From: Mycobacterium mantenii
GTDB lineage: Bacteria > Actinomycetota > Actinomycetes > Mycobacteriales > Mycobacteriaceae
Reading direction: 5' to 3'
Assembly (NCBI RefSeq): GCF_010731775.1
Contig: NZ_AP022590.1
Coordinates: forward strand, 4,154,001-4,218,000
Length of the DNA stretch: 64,000 nucleotides
Both the position numbers and the translations under genes were made by a program. Shown here piece after piece: positions 40,764 through 50,631 of the stretch; within the stretch, counting starts at the first letter, position 1, and every line of letters starts with the position of its first letter. The notes under the pieces were generated by a model. It saw only the letters and a program-made list of their open reading frames with translations, had not been told where the DNA came from and ran no database searches.

Positions 40764-42160
40764 GCCTGTGGGTGCTCCTTACCTGAAAGCTCTCGGGGCT
40801 CACCGGTACCCATGTATCTCGACAGCTGATAGTGCAGATTGACCGTGCTGCGTTCGCGGTACGGATTGGGCTTGGTGCCCGGGAAGCCGAGGGACTTCAT
40901 GCCCTGCTGCACGGCGGCCATATTGGAGAAGTCCTGCGGCAGAACCGACCGCCACCGCGGGTCCCCGACCGGGGTGTACTCCCACTCCGTCTGCGGCTCT
41001 TCGCCTTTCGGATACAGCTCGAAGACCGATACCTCGAAGATGCACTTATCCGGGTTGTAGCTGGGATGCGGCCGCGCCCCGTAGCACAGCGCAACCGTCA
41101 GGCCCTGGCCGATCTGGAAGTTCGGGAAGATCTGCCACGCGGTGCCGGCCTGCCCGAGGATGTCGGACGGAATGGTCGGCCAGATCACGCCGCGGGTCTC
41201 GTCGTCGCGGCGCGCCGAGGCCAGCCAGTGCTCGAGGACCTTGTCGGCCGGCGTGCCCTCGGGCAACTCGTCCACCAGCCGTTTGGCGGCGTTCACCAGC
41301 GTCTCGGTGGTGGAGGTGTTGGTTTCCTCCATCGTGTAGATCTGCATCTCCGCGGTCGACACCCGCGGATCGGCGCCGGCGCCCAGGCGGATCTTGGACT
41401 TGGTCGCCGCCAGATCGTCCGGCGCGTCGTAGCCGATGTTGCTGTGCCTGCCTTGCGCTTTCGCCCAGCCTTTGAATTCGCCGAACTTGTTGAACTCGGG
41501 ATGCGTGGTGAACACGTGGTAGGTCTCGTTGAACGCCTCCAGCGCGACTTTCCAGTTGCAGTCGAAGGACAGCCACTTGCGCCACTTGTAGCGCATGTTC
41601 TCCAGGCCGAACGGGTCGAGGACCTTCGCGGCGGGGAACAGGAAGTCGGCCAGCGGCTCACAGTCGGGATCCATGTTGATCCACAGCCAACCGCCCCAGG
41701 TGTCGACCCGCACCGGTCGAAGGTGGGTGTTGTCCGGCGTCAGCGCGTCCTGCCAGTCCTGCTGTTCGCGGATGTGCGTGCACGCTCCGTCCAAGCCGTA
41801 GGTCCAGCCGTGAAAGCCGCAGACGAACGACTTCCTGGTTCGCGCACAGGCGTTCTTGGCGCCCTCGGGGGTGTCGATCAACCGGCGGCCGCGGTGCATG
41901 CAGACGTTGTGGTGGGCGTGAAATTCGTTGCTGCCGGTGCGGACCACGATGATCGAGTCGTCGAGGATGTCGTAGGTGAGGTAACTGCCCACCTCCTGCA
42001 GCTCCTCGACGCGCCCGACCTGCTGCCAGACTTTGCGCCACAGCTTGTCGCGCTCGGCGCGGGCATACTCCTCGGAGATGTAGGCCTCGACGCCGATCGT
42101 CATCGGTTGCGACAGTTCTTCGGCCGCTTCGGAATTCACGCCTTTGGCGAGGTCGGTCAT
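40760..42160 (-). CDS. Rieske non-heme iron oxygenase, alpha subunit type
   Basis: 466 aa; ATG 42160 lies five bases after AGGAGG and shares one base with the SDR stop. Rieske cluster ligands Cys87/His89 (VCMHRG) and Cys114/His117 (CGFHGW) are present. The gap between the pairs is 24 residues, several more than usual. The catalytic iron site is in EAFNETYHVFTTHPEF. Ring-hydroxylating oxygenases of this type need a reductase/ferredoxin, and none is encoded in this cluster. Substrate not evident; it would hydroxylate a ring or demethylate. Confidence 0.94.
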   Translation of the reverse strand: MTDLAKGVNSEAAEELSQPMTIGVEAYISEEYARAERDKLWRKVWQQVGRVEELQEVGSYLTYDILDDSIIVVRTGSNEFHAHHNVCMHRGRRLIDTPEGAKNACARTRKSFVCGFHGWTYGLDGACTHIREQQDWQDALTPDNTHLRPVRVDTWGGWLWINMDPDCEPLADFLFPAAKVLDPFGLENMRYKWRKWLSFDCNWKVALEAFNETYHVFTTHPEFNKFGEFKGWAKAQGRHSNIGYDAPDDLAATKSKIRLGAGADPRVSTAEMQIYTMEETNTSTTETLVNAAKRLVDELPEGTPADKVLEHWLASARRDDETRGVIWPTIPSDILGQAGTAWQIFPNFQIGQGLTVALCYGARPHPSYNPDKCIFEVSVFELYPKGEEPQTEWEYTPVGDPRWRSVLPQDFSNMAAVQQGMKSLGFPGTKPNPYRERSTVNLHYQLSRYMGTGEPRELSGKEHPQA

Positions 42161-43014
42161 CACATCCTCCTAATCGCCGCGCGGAAGGATTCGTCCTTGA
42201 GGAAAAGTGAGGTGTTGTCCGCGGCGAGATGGCTCCACTTGAGGTCCAGCCCGCCGTCGACGAGCAGCGTCTGGCCGGTGATGTAACTCGACATCTCCGA
42301 GAGCAGAAAAAGGATGGCGCCGGCCTGCTCCTCGGGCCGCCCACGGCGGCCCATCGCGATCGCCTGCCGGTCCCGCTCGGGGTCCTCGTCGACGTAGGTG
42401 CGCGAGGCCGCCGTCTCGGTGACGCCGGGCGCTACGGCATTCACCCGAATTCCCGCCAGCGCCAACTCGAGGGCCATGGTTCGGGTCATCGCGGTGATCG
42501 CGGCCTTGGCGGTGCCGTAGGCGACGTGGAACGGTGCGGTGTTCATGCCGCTGATCGAGGAGATCGACACGATCGAACCCCGCTGTTGCTGCGCGACGAG
42601 TTCGGATGCCACGGCCTGGCTCATGAAGAATGCCGTTTCGAGATTGTCGGCGAAGATCTTGCGCCAGTCGCTGCGCGTCACCCGGGTCGACGGCATCCAC
42701 GTCGACGGCTCGGCGCCGCCGGCGACGTTGACCAGCCCGTACAAGCTACCGTCGGCGCGGCGCGCCTGGTCGATCACCGCGGCGATCCCCTCGTCGGTCG
42801 ACGCATCGGCGGCGACGGGCACCACGGGCAGTCCCTGCGCTGCCAGCGGAGCGATGTGCTCGTCGAGGTTCTCCTTCGACCGGCTCACCGCGATCACCGT
42901 GGCCCCGGCCCGCGCGGTCATCGCGGTGACGGTCGTGCCGATGCCACCTCCGCCGGCACCGGAAACCACCACGATGCGACCGTCGAGCGCTAGGAGATCC
43001 TCGTGATCGTCCAT
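42160..43014 (-). CDS. SDR-family oxidoreductase, first gene of the catabolic operon
   Basis: 284 aa from ATG 43014 with GGAAGCAGGTC upstream. Nucleotide motif VVSGAGGGGIGTTV, NVAGGAE in place of NNAG, catalytic Ser in SISSISGM and YGTAK, and a C-terminal GQTLLVDGGLDLKW. The glycine motif is glycine-richer than usual. Leads the seven-gene operon with a promoter at 43113-43141 and a palindrome at 43072-43085. Likely acts on a diol or hydroxy intermediate. Confidence 0.9.
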   Translation of the reverse strand: MDDHEDLLALDGRIVVVSGAGGGGIGTTVTAMTARAGATVIAVSRSKENLDEHIAPLAAQGLPVVPVAADASTDEGIAAVIDQARRADGSLYGLVNVAGGAEPSTWMPSTRVTRSDWRKIFADNLETAFFMSQAVASELVAQQQRGSIVSISSISGMNTAPFHVAYGTAKAAITAMTRTMALELALAGIRVNAVAPGVTETAASRTYVDEDPERDRQAIAMGRRGRPEEQAGAILFLLSEMSSYITGQTLLVDGGLDLKWSHLAADNTSLFLKDESFRAAIRRM

Positions 43015-43071
43015 GACCTGCTTCCGCCTGCCGCCAACGCGTCGGGCGCCGCGGCGGGATCGAATACTCGC

Positions 43072-43085
43072 TTTGTCCGGACAAA
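43072..43085. promoter_or_regulatory. Perfect palindrome, candidate GntR-family operator
   Basis: TTTGTCCGGACAAA lies 57 bases upstream of the leftward operon's first ATG, just downstream of its predicted transcription start. A related TGTCTGGACT is at 43171-43180 towards the rightward operon. The GntR/UTRA gene of the rightward operon is the obvious candidate binder. Confidence 0.65.
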
Positions 43086-43112
43086 ATATTGCATTCTGTC
43101 CGTTGGAGAACA

Positions 43113-43141
43113 CTATTCCGATCGGTGGACTTCGCTGTCAA
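43113..43141 (-). promoter_or_regulatory. Promoter of the seven-gene leftward operon
   Basis: On the minus strand, TTGACA (43136-43141) and GAATAG (43113-43118) are separated by 17 bases. This matches a housekeeping sigma promoter closely at -35 and moderately at -10. Confidence 0.65.
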
Positions 43142-43170
43142 GGTCGGGTGGGGACCCTTTGGGTGGCTAT

Positions 43171-43180
43171 TGTCTGGACT
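43171..43180. promoter_or_regulatory. Second, imperfect copy of the TGTCCGGACA operator core
   Basis: TGTCTGGACT shares 8 of 10 bases with the palindrome core at 43074-43083 and lies 97 bases from it. It sits close to the expected start of the rightward transcript, so one regulator could control both divergent operons. Confidence 0.4.
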
Positions 43181-43233
43181 AGGAGGAGTTGATAGCGTCC
43201 AGCCCAACGGCTGACGGAAGGACCTCGGCGAGC

Positions 43234-44856
43234 ATGTCCATCTCAAGGGCCATCTCTATGCAGCCCTCGCGGTACGCGGTGCCACACCCCGTCGACGTCG
43301 CCGCGGGCTGGGAGCTCGAACGGGTCGCCGGGCCCAGTCGGCTGTTCGGCGCCAACGGTCTGCGCACCGGCCCGGACGGCCGCATCTACATCGCCCAGGT
43401 GACCGGCAGCCAGATCAGCGCGCTGGATCACCGCACCGGGGAACTGGTGACCGCCAGCCCCGAGGGCGGCGACATCGTGGCGCCCGACGACGTCGCGTTC
43501 GACGGCGACGGCAATCTGTACGCGACCGAGGTGATGGATGGCCGCGTCAGCGTGCGCGACACCAACGGCCGAACCCGAGTGCTGCGCGACGACGTGCCGT
43601 CGGCCAACGGCATCACCTTCCAGCAGGGCAGGTTGTTCATCGGCGAATGTCGCGAGGGTGGGCGGTTGCTGGAATTCGACCTGGCGGGCGGACCACCGCG
43701 GGTGCTCCTGGAAAACGTGCCCTCACCGAACGCGATGGAGATCGGCCCGGACGGCCTGCTGTATTTCCCGGTGATGGGCGCCAACGAAATCTGGCGCATC
43801 GACCCCAACGGCGGCGACCCGCATTGTGTTGCAACCGGTCTCGGTGTCCCCGACTCGGTCAAATTCGACGCACATGGTTACATCGTTTCAACACAGGTGG
43901 CCACCGGGCAGGTGCTGCGCATCGATCCTCGCAGCGGCGAACAGCGGTTGCTCGCCCAGCTGAATCCGGGGCTGGACAACTGCACCTTCGTCGGGGACAA
44001 GCTGTTCGTGTCCAACTTTACCGGCGAGATCACCGAGATATCACCCGATGGCACAACTCGATCCGTGTTGGCGGGCGGACTCAACTGGCCGATGGACCTC
44101 GCGGTGGGTCACGACGGGCAGCTCTACATCGCCGACGGCACGTATTTCTACATCGCCCGGCCCGATGGATCCCTGCACACCGCGGGGATGCTGTTCAGCC
44201 CCGGCTATCCCGGGTTCTTGCGTGGCGTTGCGGCCGGTGGTCCCGGCGAGTTCGTCGTCACCACGTCCGGCGGCCAGGTCAGCCGTTACCGGCCCGAGGC
44301 GAACGAAACCGAGGTGCTGGCAGACGGTTTCGACCAGCTCTACGGTGTCTCTCTGAGCCCCGGCGGCGTGGTGTTCGCGGAGCTGGGCACGGGCCGGGTG
44401 CTGTCGCTGCAATCGGGTGGCACCGAGGTGCTGGCGCGCGGCCTGCGTGAGCCGGTCGGCGTCGCGATCGATCCCGACGGGGCGTGCCTGGTGGCCGAGG
44501 CCGGAGCCGGTCGGGTGATCCGGCTGAGCGGGGCGAGGATCGACACCGTTGTCCCCGATCTGCAACGCCCGCAGGGCATTCTGGTCCGCGACGGTGTGCT
44601 CTACGTAGTCGATGCCGGCGCCAAGGAGTTGGTCGCGCTCGATCTGAGCACCAACGTGCGGCAGACTATCGCGTCCGGGCTCCCGGTCGGTCCCCCGCCG
44701 GGCGTGACCCCCAAGCCGCTGCGCGGCATGCCGCCGTTCTCCGGACCGCAGGGCCCGTTCGCCGGCATCACCGCCGCGGCCGACGGGACGCTCTACCTCT
44801 CGGCCGACGGCGACGGCAGCGTACTGGCCGTGCGTCCGGTACCGGGCGGCGCATGA
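43234..44856 (+). CDS. SMP-30/NHL-type beta-propeller protein, lactonase-like
   Basis: 540 aa from ATG 43234 (GGAAGGA 11 bases upstream). A TTG frame opening at 43189 directly abuts AGGAGGAG and is less likely. Repeating blades show GPDGRIYIA, DGDGNLYATEV, GPDGLLYFPV, GHDGQLYIADG, DPDGACLVAEA and ADGTLYLSADGDG patterns, giving perhaps two propeller units. No signal peptide, so cytoplasmic. SMP-30/gluconolactonase relatives hydrolyse lactones. In a cluster with a Baeyer-Villiger enzyme, which makes lactones from cyclic ketones, a lactonase role is attractive but inferred. Confidence 0.8.
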   Translation: MSISRAISMQPSRYAVPHPVDVAAGWELERVAGPSRLFGANGLRTGPDGRIYIAQVTGSQISALDHRTGELVTASPEGGDIVAPDDVAFDGDGNLYATEVMDGRVSVRDTNGRTRVLRDDVPSANGITFQQGRLFIGECREGGRLLEFDLAGGPPRVLLENVPSPNAMEIGPDGLLYFPVMGANEIWRIDPNGGDPHCVATGLGVPDSVKFDAHGYIVSTQVATGQVLRIDPRSGEQRLLAQLNPGLDNCTFVGDKLFVSNFTGEITEISPDGTTRSVLAGGLNWPMDLAVGHDGQLYIADGTYFYIARPDGSLHTAGMLFSPGYPGFLRGVAAGGPGEFVVTTSGGQVSRYRPEANETEVLADGFDQLYGVSLSPGGVVFAELGTGRVLSLQSGGTEVLARGLREPVGVAIDPDGACLVAEAGAGRVIRLSGARIDTVVPDLQRPQGILVRDGVLYVVDAGAKELVALDLSTNVRQTIASGLPVGPPPGVTPKPLRGMPPFSGPQGPFAGITAAADGTLYLSADGDGSVLAVRPVPGGA

Positions 44857-45596
44857 TGTCCCAGGCCATCGCCGGCGACCACCGCTACCTACAGATTGCG
44901 CGCACGCTGCGCAAGGAGATCGTCGACGGCGTTTACCCGGTGGGCTCGCAGCTGCCCACCGAGCACCAACTGTGCGAGCGCTTCGCGGTGAGCCGCTACA
45001 CCATCCGCGAGGCACTGCGCCGCCTGCGCGAGGACAACCTGGTCGCTTCCCGCCCCAGGGCCGGCACCCGGGTGGTTCCCCGGCCGGCGTCGAGTTCCTA
45101 TGCGCAGGATGCCATGTCGATCGACGACCTCCTCGCGTTCGCGGCCGGCGCGCAGCTGACCATCGAATCGAACGCGATGGTGACCATCGACGACGAGCTC
45201 GCCGTTCGGACCGGCCTGGAGGTCGGTACCCAGTGGCTATCGGTCCGCGGCTACCGCCAGGCCGACGGCGCGTCGGTCCCGCTGTGCCGAACGGAGTACT
45301 ACATCAGCCGGAATTTCGCCGCGGTCGGCAGGCTGCTGCAGCGCCACGTCGGTCCGATCTTTCCGTTGATCGAGGACCTCTTCGGCGTGAGCGTCGCGCA
45401 GTTGCATCAAGAGATCGCCGCCGTCCTGCTGTCACCAGAACTGGCCGACGGCCTCGGTGTTGAAGCGGGGACCGCTGCGCTCGAGATGCGGCGCACCTAC
45501 ACGACGTCCGACGGCGAGGTGGCCCAGGTGACGATCAACACCCATCTGTCGTCGAGGTTTCGGTACGCGATGACCATGCGTCGCGTGGATGAATAG
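44853..45596 (+). CDS. GntR-family regulator with UTRA domain (HutC/FarR type)
   Basis: 247 aa. The start overlaps the propeller gene stop (ATGA at 44853-44856; a second ATG follows immediately). N-terminal winged helix: YLQIARTLRKEIVDGVYPVG, QLPTEHQLCERFAVSRYTIREALRRL. UTRA effector domain from about residue 85, ending SRFRYAMTMRR. Local regulator of the divergent catabolic operons; probably a repressor relieved by a pathway acyl-CoA or acid. Confidence 0.93.
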   Translation: MMSQAIAGDHRYLQIARTLRKEIVDGVYPVGSQLPTEHQLCERFAVSRYTIREALRRLREDNLVASRPRAGTRVVPRPASSSYAQDAMSIDDLLAFAAGAQLTIESNAMVTIDDELAVRTGLEVGTQWLSVRGYRQADGASVPLCRTEYYISRNFAAVGRLLQRHVGPIFPLIEDLFGVSVAQLHQEIAAVLLSPELADGLGVEAGTAALEMRRTYTTSDGEVAQVTINTHLSSRFRYAMTMRRVDE

Positions 45597-45616
45597 GCCC
45601 CAAGGATGAGGTCGCG

Positions 45617-47215
45617 GTGATCGGCCGGGCTCGCCGGGACGCGGCGCGTGCGGCAGAGGCATACCGGCGCGGCTTATGGGTGCACACGACGCTGGCCGAC
45701 TGGCTGCGCGCCGCCGCGGAAACCTCGCCCGGGCGGACGGTGCTGGTGGACGCCGATATTCGGATGGACTGCGCCACGCTGTATGCCCGGGCCCGTGGGC
45801 TGGCGACCGGCCTGCTCGCGCGGATGCCGAGCGGCAGCGTCGTATCGTTAATGCTGCCGAACTGGCACGAGGCCGCCGTCATCTACCTGGGCGCGACCAT
45901 GGCCGGGATGGTGGTGAATCCCATCCTGCCGTCGCTGCGTGACCACGATCTGCGTTTCATACTCGACGATGTCTGCGCCGCAGTGGTTTTCGTTCCGCGG
46001 CAGCACGGCGGCCATGACTACGCGGCGATGCTCGAACGCGTCGCGGCCGCGATGAGCCCGGCACCCGAAGTAGTGGTGCTGCGCGGGGAGGCCGGCTCCC
46101 ACACCCCGTATCCGGCCTTGTTCGAGGGTCGTCCGGATACCGCCGTGCTGCCGGCGCTGGATCCGGATGCCGTTCGGATGGTGCTCTACACGTCCGGCAC
46201 CACTGGACGGCCGAAAGGCGTTTTGCACAGTCATAATTCGATCAATGCGCTGATCTCCCAGCTCCGTGACCACTGGAACATCAACCCGGGCGACACGTTC
46301 CTGGTCCCCTCGCCGATCGCCCACATCGGCGGGTCGATCTACGCATTCGAATGCCCACTGCTGCTGGGCACCACCGCGGTCTTGATGGACCGGTGGGATC
46401 CGGCGGCGGCCGTAACGCTCATGGGCCGCGAGCGGTGCACCCACATGGCCGGTGCGACACCGTTCCTGCAGCAGCTGTTGTCCGCCGCGCAGCGCGCCGA
46501 CACCCGCTTGCCCGACCTGAAGGTGTTCATCTGCGGCGGCGCGTCCGTCTCACCGTCGCTCATCCGCAGCGCCGCAGAGTATTTCGACCGTGCGGTCATC
46601 ACCCGGGTGTATGGCTGCACGGAGGTTCCCGTCGCGACCGTCGGCGCACCGCGGCCGGACGAAGCCGATTACGCGGCGGACACCGACGGCAGGCCCGGCA
46701 TCGCCGAGATCAAGCTCGCCGCTCACGACGCCGCACCCACCGGCTGCGGTGAGATCTGTGTGCGCGGGCCTCAGATGCTGCTGGGCTACCGTCATCCCGA
46801 AGACGATGCCGAGTCCGTCGATGCCGAAGGGTTCTTCCGCACCGGAGATCTCGGCCGCTGGGTCGACGACCGATACCTGCTGGTGACCGGCCGTGCCAAA
46901 GACGTCATCATCCGCAACGGTGAGAACATCTCGGCCAAGGAAGTCGAGGATCTGCTCGCCGAGCATCCCGGCATCGGTGAGATCGCCGTTGTCGGACTGC
47001 CCGACGCGCGGACCGGGGAACGGGCGTGTGCGGTCATCGTGCCCAGGGGTGAGCCGGCGCCGGATGTGGCAAGCCTGCTCGCCCTCCTGCAGAGCAAGGG
47101 CGTCGCGAAATTCAAAGCGCCGGAACAGGTCGTGGTGTGGGATGCGCTGCCCAAGAACGACGCGGGCAAGATACTCAAGCATCAGATCCGGGCGTCGCTG
47201 ATGAAGGATGGGTGA
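45617..47215 (+). CDS. Acyl-CoA ligase (AMP-forming), catabolic
   Basis: 532 aa from GTG 45617. [20 protein letters not shown] is the P-loop; [38 protein letters not shown] and [13 protein letters not shown] complete the ANL set. Most like cyclohexanecarboxylate/benzoate-type and FadD3-like ligases in general style, but the substrate pocket cannot be assigned by eye. 20 bases after the GntR gene. Confidence 0.92.
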   Translation: MIGRARRDAARAAEAYRRGLWVHTTLADWLRAAAETSPGRTVLVDADIRMDCATLYARARGLATGLLARMPSGSVVSLMLPNWHEAAVIYLGATMAGMVVNPILPSLRDHDLRFILDDVCAAVVFVPRQHGGHDYAAMLERVAAAMSPAPEVVVLRGEAGSHTPYPALFEGRPDTAVLPALDPDAVRMVLYTSGTTGRPKGVLHSHNSINALISQLRDHWNINPGDTFLVPSPIAHIGGSIYAFECPLLLGTTAVLMDRWDPAAAVTLMGRERCTHMAGATPFLQQLLSAAQRADTRLPDLKVFICGGASVSPSLIRSAAEYFDRAVITRVYGCTEVPVATVGAPRPDEADYAADTDGRPGIAEIKLAAHDAAPTGCGEICVRGPQMLLGYRHPEDDAESVDAEGFFRTGDLGRWVDDRYLLVTGRAKDVIIRNGENISAKEVEDLLAEHPGIGEIAVVGLPDARTGERACAVIVPRGEPAPDVASLLALLQSKGVAKFKAPEQVVVWDALPKNDAGKILKHQIRASLMKDG

Positions 47216-47216
47216 G

Positions 47217-47990
47217 ATGCAGGTCGCAATCGTCACGGGAGCAAGCAGCGGCATCGGCCTGGGGTGCGCGACGAAACTCGCCGAGATGGGCATGGCGGTC
47301 GTCGGCACCGGCCGCGACCGGGAACGGCTCACCGAACTGGAAACGGCGATCGGCGGCCCCGACCGCGTCGCCACCATCGCCGTCGACCTGACCGACGACG
47401 ACGCGCCGCGCCGCATCGTGGACCTCGCGGTCGAGCGGTGGGGCCACATCGATTTCCTGATCAACAACGCCGGGGTGGGCAGCCCCAAGCCGCTGCACGA
47501 AACCGACGACGAAACCCTGGACTACTTCCTGGATTTGATGCTGCGTGCGCCGTTTCGGCTCGCGCGCGACGTGCTGCCGCACATGGCGCCCGGGTCGGCG
47601 ATCATCAATGTGACGTCGACTTTCGCGGTCATCGGCGGCCTGCGCGGCGGCGCCTATTCCGCCGCCAAGGGCGGGCTGACCGCGCTGACCACTCACATCG
47701 CCTGCCAGTACGGCGCGTCCGGCATCCGCTGCAACGCCGTGGCGCCCGGCGTGACGGTGACGCCGATGGTCGAAAAGCGGCTGGAGGACGAGCGGTTCCG
47801 CAAGATCAACACCGAAATGACGCCGCATCAACGGTTGGGCCGCATCGACGACATCGCCAGCACCGTCGCTTTCCTGTGCTCCCCGGGCGGCAGTTTCATC
47901 AACGGCCAGACGATCGTCGTCGACGGCGGATGGAGCTCGACGAAGTACCTTTCGGAATCCGCGCTGGCCGCGGAGTGGATCGAGCGATGA
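47217..47990 (+). CDS. SDR-family oxidoreductase
   Basis: 257 aa from ATG 47217, placed after AAGGATGGGTGAG; ATG 47208 is an alternative giving three more residues. [32 protein letters not shown] and YSAAKGG make a classical SDR, with a C-terminal [12 protein letters not shown]. Between two acyl-CoA ligases and overlapping the second by ATGA. Probably reduces or oxidises a hydroxy/keto intermediate. Confidence 0.9.
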   Translation: MQVAIVTGASSGIGLGCATKLAEMGMAVVGTGRDRERLTELETAIGGPDRVATIAVDLTDDDAPRRIVDLAVERWGHIDFLINNAGVGSPKPLHETDDETLDYFLDLMLRAPFRLARDVLPHMAPGSAIINVTSTFAVIGGLRGGAYSAAKGGLTALTTHIACQYGASGIRCNAVAPGVTVTPMVEKRLEDERFRKINTEMTPHQRLGRIDDIASTVAFLCSPGGSFINGQTIVVDGGWSSTKYLSESALAAEWIER

Positions 47991-49474
47991 ATCTGTTTGC
48001 GATGCTCGATCAGGCCGCGAACCGGTTTCCCGACTGCGGCGCCGTGTATCTCGGGGACCGGTGCGTGTGCACCTGGGTCGAGTTGCGCGACCGGGCATTG
48101 CGGCTGGCCGCATCGATCCGGCAACAGCACGGTGAGGGCGCCCGGATCGCGATCGCGACCCACAACAGGCCCGAGATCATCGAGTTGATGTTCGCGATCT
48201 GGGCCGCCGAATGCGTCGTCGTCCCGATCAACTACAAGCTGCATCCCCGCGAGATGGCACAGATCCTCGAGGATGCGGGCGCGGCGCAGGTCTTCGCCTC
48301 ATCGGCCATCGGCGCCGAGCTCGTGCCGATCACCACGGCGCCGATGGAAACCGTTGATTCGCAAGGCTATTCACGGCGCTTCACCGTCACCCCGTCGGCG
48401 CCGCCGCGCACCGACCCCTCGGCGCTGGCGTGGCTGTTCTACACCAGCGGCACCACCGGCCGATCGAAGGGCGCGATGCTGTCGCACCGCAACCTGACGG
48501 CGATGACCGTCGCGCACCTCGCCGACATCGACGCTCCGGACCAGGACTGCAGCCTGGTGCACGCGGCCCCGATGTCGCACGGCTCCGGCCTCTACATCCT
48601 GCCGTACGTGCTACGCGCCGCGCGCCAAGTCCTACCCGCCTCAGGAGCGTTCGATCCCGACGAGTTCCTCGATCTCTGCGGGCACCACCCGGGCGTCAGC
48701 GCGTTTCTCGCCCCGACGATGGTGCAACGCCTGGTCGATACGGGCCGCGGTCGCCCGGCCAATCTCCAGCTGATCGTCTACGGCGGCGGCCCCATGTACG
48801 TCGAAAGCCTGCGTACGGCGATCACGGCGTTCGGCCCGATCTTCGCGCAGATCTACGGGCAGGGCGAGTCACCGATGACGATCACCGGATTGCGTTGTGC
48901 CGATCACGAATCCGACGATGACGCGATCCTCGGCTCGGTCGGTTACGCGCGGTCCGGAATGGAGGTCGCGGTGCTACGCGCCGACGGCGACCCGGCACCC
49001 GTCTCCGAGATCGGCGAGATCGTCTGCCGCGGCGACGCGGTCATGTCCGGGTACTGGCGCAATCCCGATGCCACCCGCGCCACGCTCAAGGGCGGCTGGC
49101 TGTACACCGGCGACATGGGTTCGTTCGACGCGCGCGGTTTTCTCACGCTGCGAGATCGGTCGAAAGACGTCGTCATCAGCGGCGGCAGCAACATCTACCC
49201 GCGCGAGGTGGAGGAGGTCCTGCTGGAGCACCCCGATGTCGCAGAAGCATGCGTGGTCGGCACACCCGATGCCGAATGGGGTGAGGTGGTGGTCGCGTTC
49301 ATCGTCGGCGCCGTCGACCCCGCGGAGTTGGACGCGCATCTGCTGCGGCGTATCGCCCGCTTCAAACGGCCCAAGCGCTACGAATTCGTCGATGAGCTAC
49401 CGAAAAACAGCTATGGCAAGGTGCTCAAGCGGGAACTGCGGGCAACCCTGGCGCCGCCGGACCGGGTTGGTTAG
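47987..49474 (+). CDS. Second acyl-CoA ligase (AMP-forming) of the cluster
   Basis: 495 aa from ATG 47987, overlapping the SDR stop. [59 protein letters not shown] and [15 protein letters not shown] smaller ligase than its neighbour, of the medium-chain/aromatic-acid type. End overlaps the convergent alcohol dehydrogenase by 4 bases. Two ligases in one operon suggest two acids are activated: the starting compound and a later fragment. Confidence 0.92.
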   Translation: MNLFAMLDQAANRFPDCGAVYLGDRCVCTWVELRDRALRLAASIRQQHGEGARIAIATHNRPEIIELMFAIWAAECVVVPINYKLHPREMAQILEDAGAAQVFASSAIGAELVPITTAPMETVDSQGYSRRFTVTPSAPPRTDPSALAWLFYTSGTTGRSKGAMLSHRNLTAMTVAHLADIDAPDQDCSLVHAAPMSHGSGLYILPYVLRAARQVLPASGAFDPDEFLDLCGHHPGVSAFLAPTMVQRLVDTGRGRPANLQLIVYGGGPMYVESLRTAITAFGPIFAQIYGQGESPMTITGLRCADHESDDDAILGSVGYARSGMEVAVLRADGDPAPVSEIGEIVCRGDAVMSGYWRNPDATRATLKGGWLYTGDMGSFDARGFLTLRDRSKDVVISGGSNIYPREVEEVLLEHPDVAEACVVGTPDAEWGEVVVAFIVGAVDPAELDAHLLRRIARFKRPKRYEFVDELPKNSYGKVLKRELRATLAPPDRVG

Positions 49475-50631
49475 ACGCCGGCGAAGTCGATAATTCCGCG
49501 AATGTTGCGGCCCTCCCGCAGGTCCGCCATCGCCTCGTTGATCTCGTCGAGCCGGTAGTGGCGGGTGACCAGCTCGTCGAGCTTTAACACCCCCGCCTGA
49601 TACATCGACAGCAGCATCGGGACGCAGGTGCGCGGATTCATCCCGCCGTAGAGCGCCCCCTTGAGTTGCTTGGCCGACAGCACCATCTCCTGCAGGACCA
49701 GCGGAACCGTGGGCTCGGTGTAGGGCGTGATGCCGGTGACCACACACGTTCCGCCCTTGCGAAGCAGCCTCATGGCCAACGGGATCAGGTCCACATGCAC
49801 AACGCCGGCGGTCACGACGACGCGGTCAGCCATGACACCCGCGGTGATGTCGGCCACCAGCGGTATTGCCTCCTCCGCGGAGACGGCGCTGTGCGTGGCG
49901 CCGAATATCTTTGCCGAATCGCGTTTGTATTCGACGGGATCCACCGCCACGACGTATTTCGCGCCGGCGGCGCGCGCCCCTTGTAGGGCGTTCATCCCCA
50001 CACCGCCGGTGCCTAGGACCACGACGGTGTCTCCGGGCTCGGTGCCCGCCGAGATCGTCGCCGAGCCCCAGCCGGTGCTGACCCCACACGACACCAGTGA
50101 GGCCGCATGAAAGGGAATCGCGTCGTCGATCTTGATGACGGACCGTTCGGTGAGCACCGCGTATTCGGCGAATGTACCGAGTTGGCCATAGGCCATGAGG
50201 TTTTCGTCGCCGAGATGCCGGCGGCAGGTTCCGTCGGTCGGCATCTCCCTCGAGAAAAGGCTCGCGCCGGCATCGCAGATGTAGCTCTGACCGTTCACAC
50301 AAAACCGGCAGCTGCCGCACGCGGGAATGAACGACATCGCCACGTGGTCGCCAGGCTGCACCGTCGTCACCCCAGGCCCGACCTCTTCGACGACACCGGC
50401 GCCCTCGTGTCCACCGAGCATCGGGAACCAATCCGGCTCGGGGATACCGGTCAAGGCCCGCACCTCGGGTGTCGGCAACACGTCGCCGGTCACAAGGTGG
50501 TCGTCGGAGTGGCAGATGCCGGCAACGGCCATCCGCACCAGAACCTCACCGTCGCGGGGCGGATCGAGCTCGATCTCGCGGACCTCCCAGTACCCACCAA
50601 CCCCGCCGAGCACAGCGCCACGACACTTCAT
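49471..50631 (-). CDS. Zinc alcohol dehydrogenase, NDMA-dependent family-like (AdhB/AdhD type)
   Basis: 386 aa; ATG 50631 follows GGGAGG. Catalytic zinc ligands in GICHSDDH and LGGHEGAGV; structural zinc cysteines in CGSCRFCVNGQSYICDAG; NAD motif VLGTGGVGMNAL. The length and the RREI-like insertion region are those of actinobacterial NDMA-dependent alcohol dehydrogenases with tightly bound NAD. Second gene of a leftward pair with the SRPBCC gene (ATGA overlap). Likely contributes to the neighbouring catabolic cluster. Confidence 0.93.
   Translation of the reverse strand: MKCRGAVLGGVGGYWEVREIELDPPRDGEVLVRMAVAGICHSDDHLVTGDVLPTPEVRALTGIPEPDWFPMLGGHEGAGVVEEVGPGVTTVQPGDHVAMSFIPACGSCRFCVNGQSYICDAGASLFSREMPTDGTCRRHLGDENLMAYGQLGTFAEYAVLTERSVIKIDDAIPFHAASLVSCGVSTGWGSATISAGTEPGDTVVVLGTGGVGMNALQGARAAGAKYVVAVDPVEYKRDSAKIFGATHSAVSAEEAIPLVADITAGVMADRVVVTAGVVHVDLIPLAMRLLRKGGTCVVTGITPYTEPTVPLVLQEMVLSAKQLKGALYGGMNPRTCVPMLLSMYQAGVLKLDELVTRHYRLDEINEAMADLREGRNIRGIIDFAGV

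Noticed and set aside
39198..40829. 543-codon plus-strand frame opposite the monooxygenase
   Set aside because: Antisense shadow of a gene with intact FAD, NADPH and BVMO motifs; no recognisable domain of its own.
43189..43233. TTG start of the propeller gene at 43189
   Set aside because: AGGAGGAG abuts the TTG with no spacing; ATG 43234 has a better-placed GGAAGGA.
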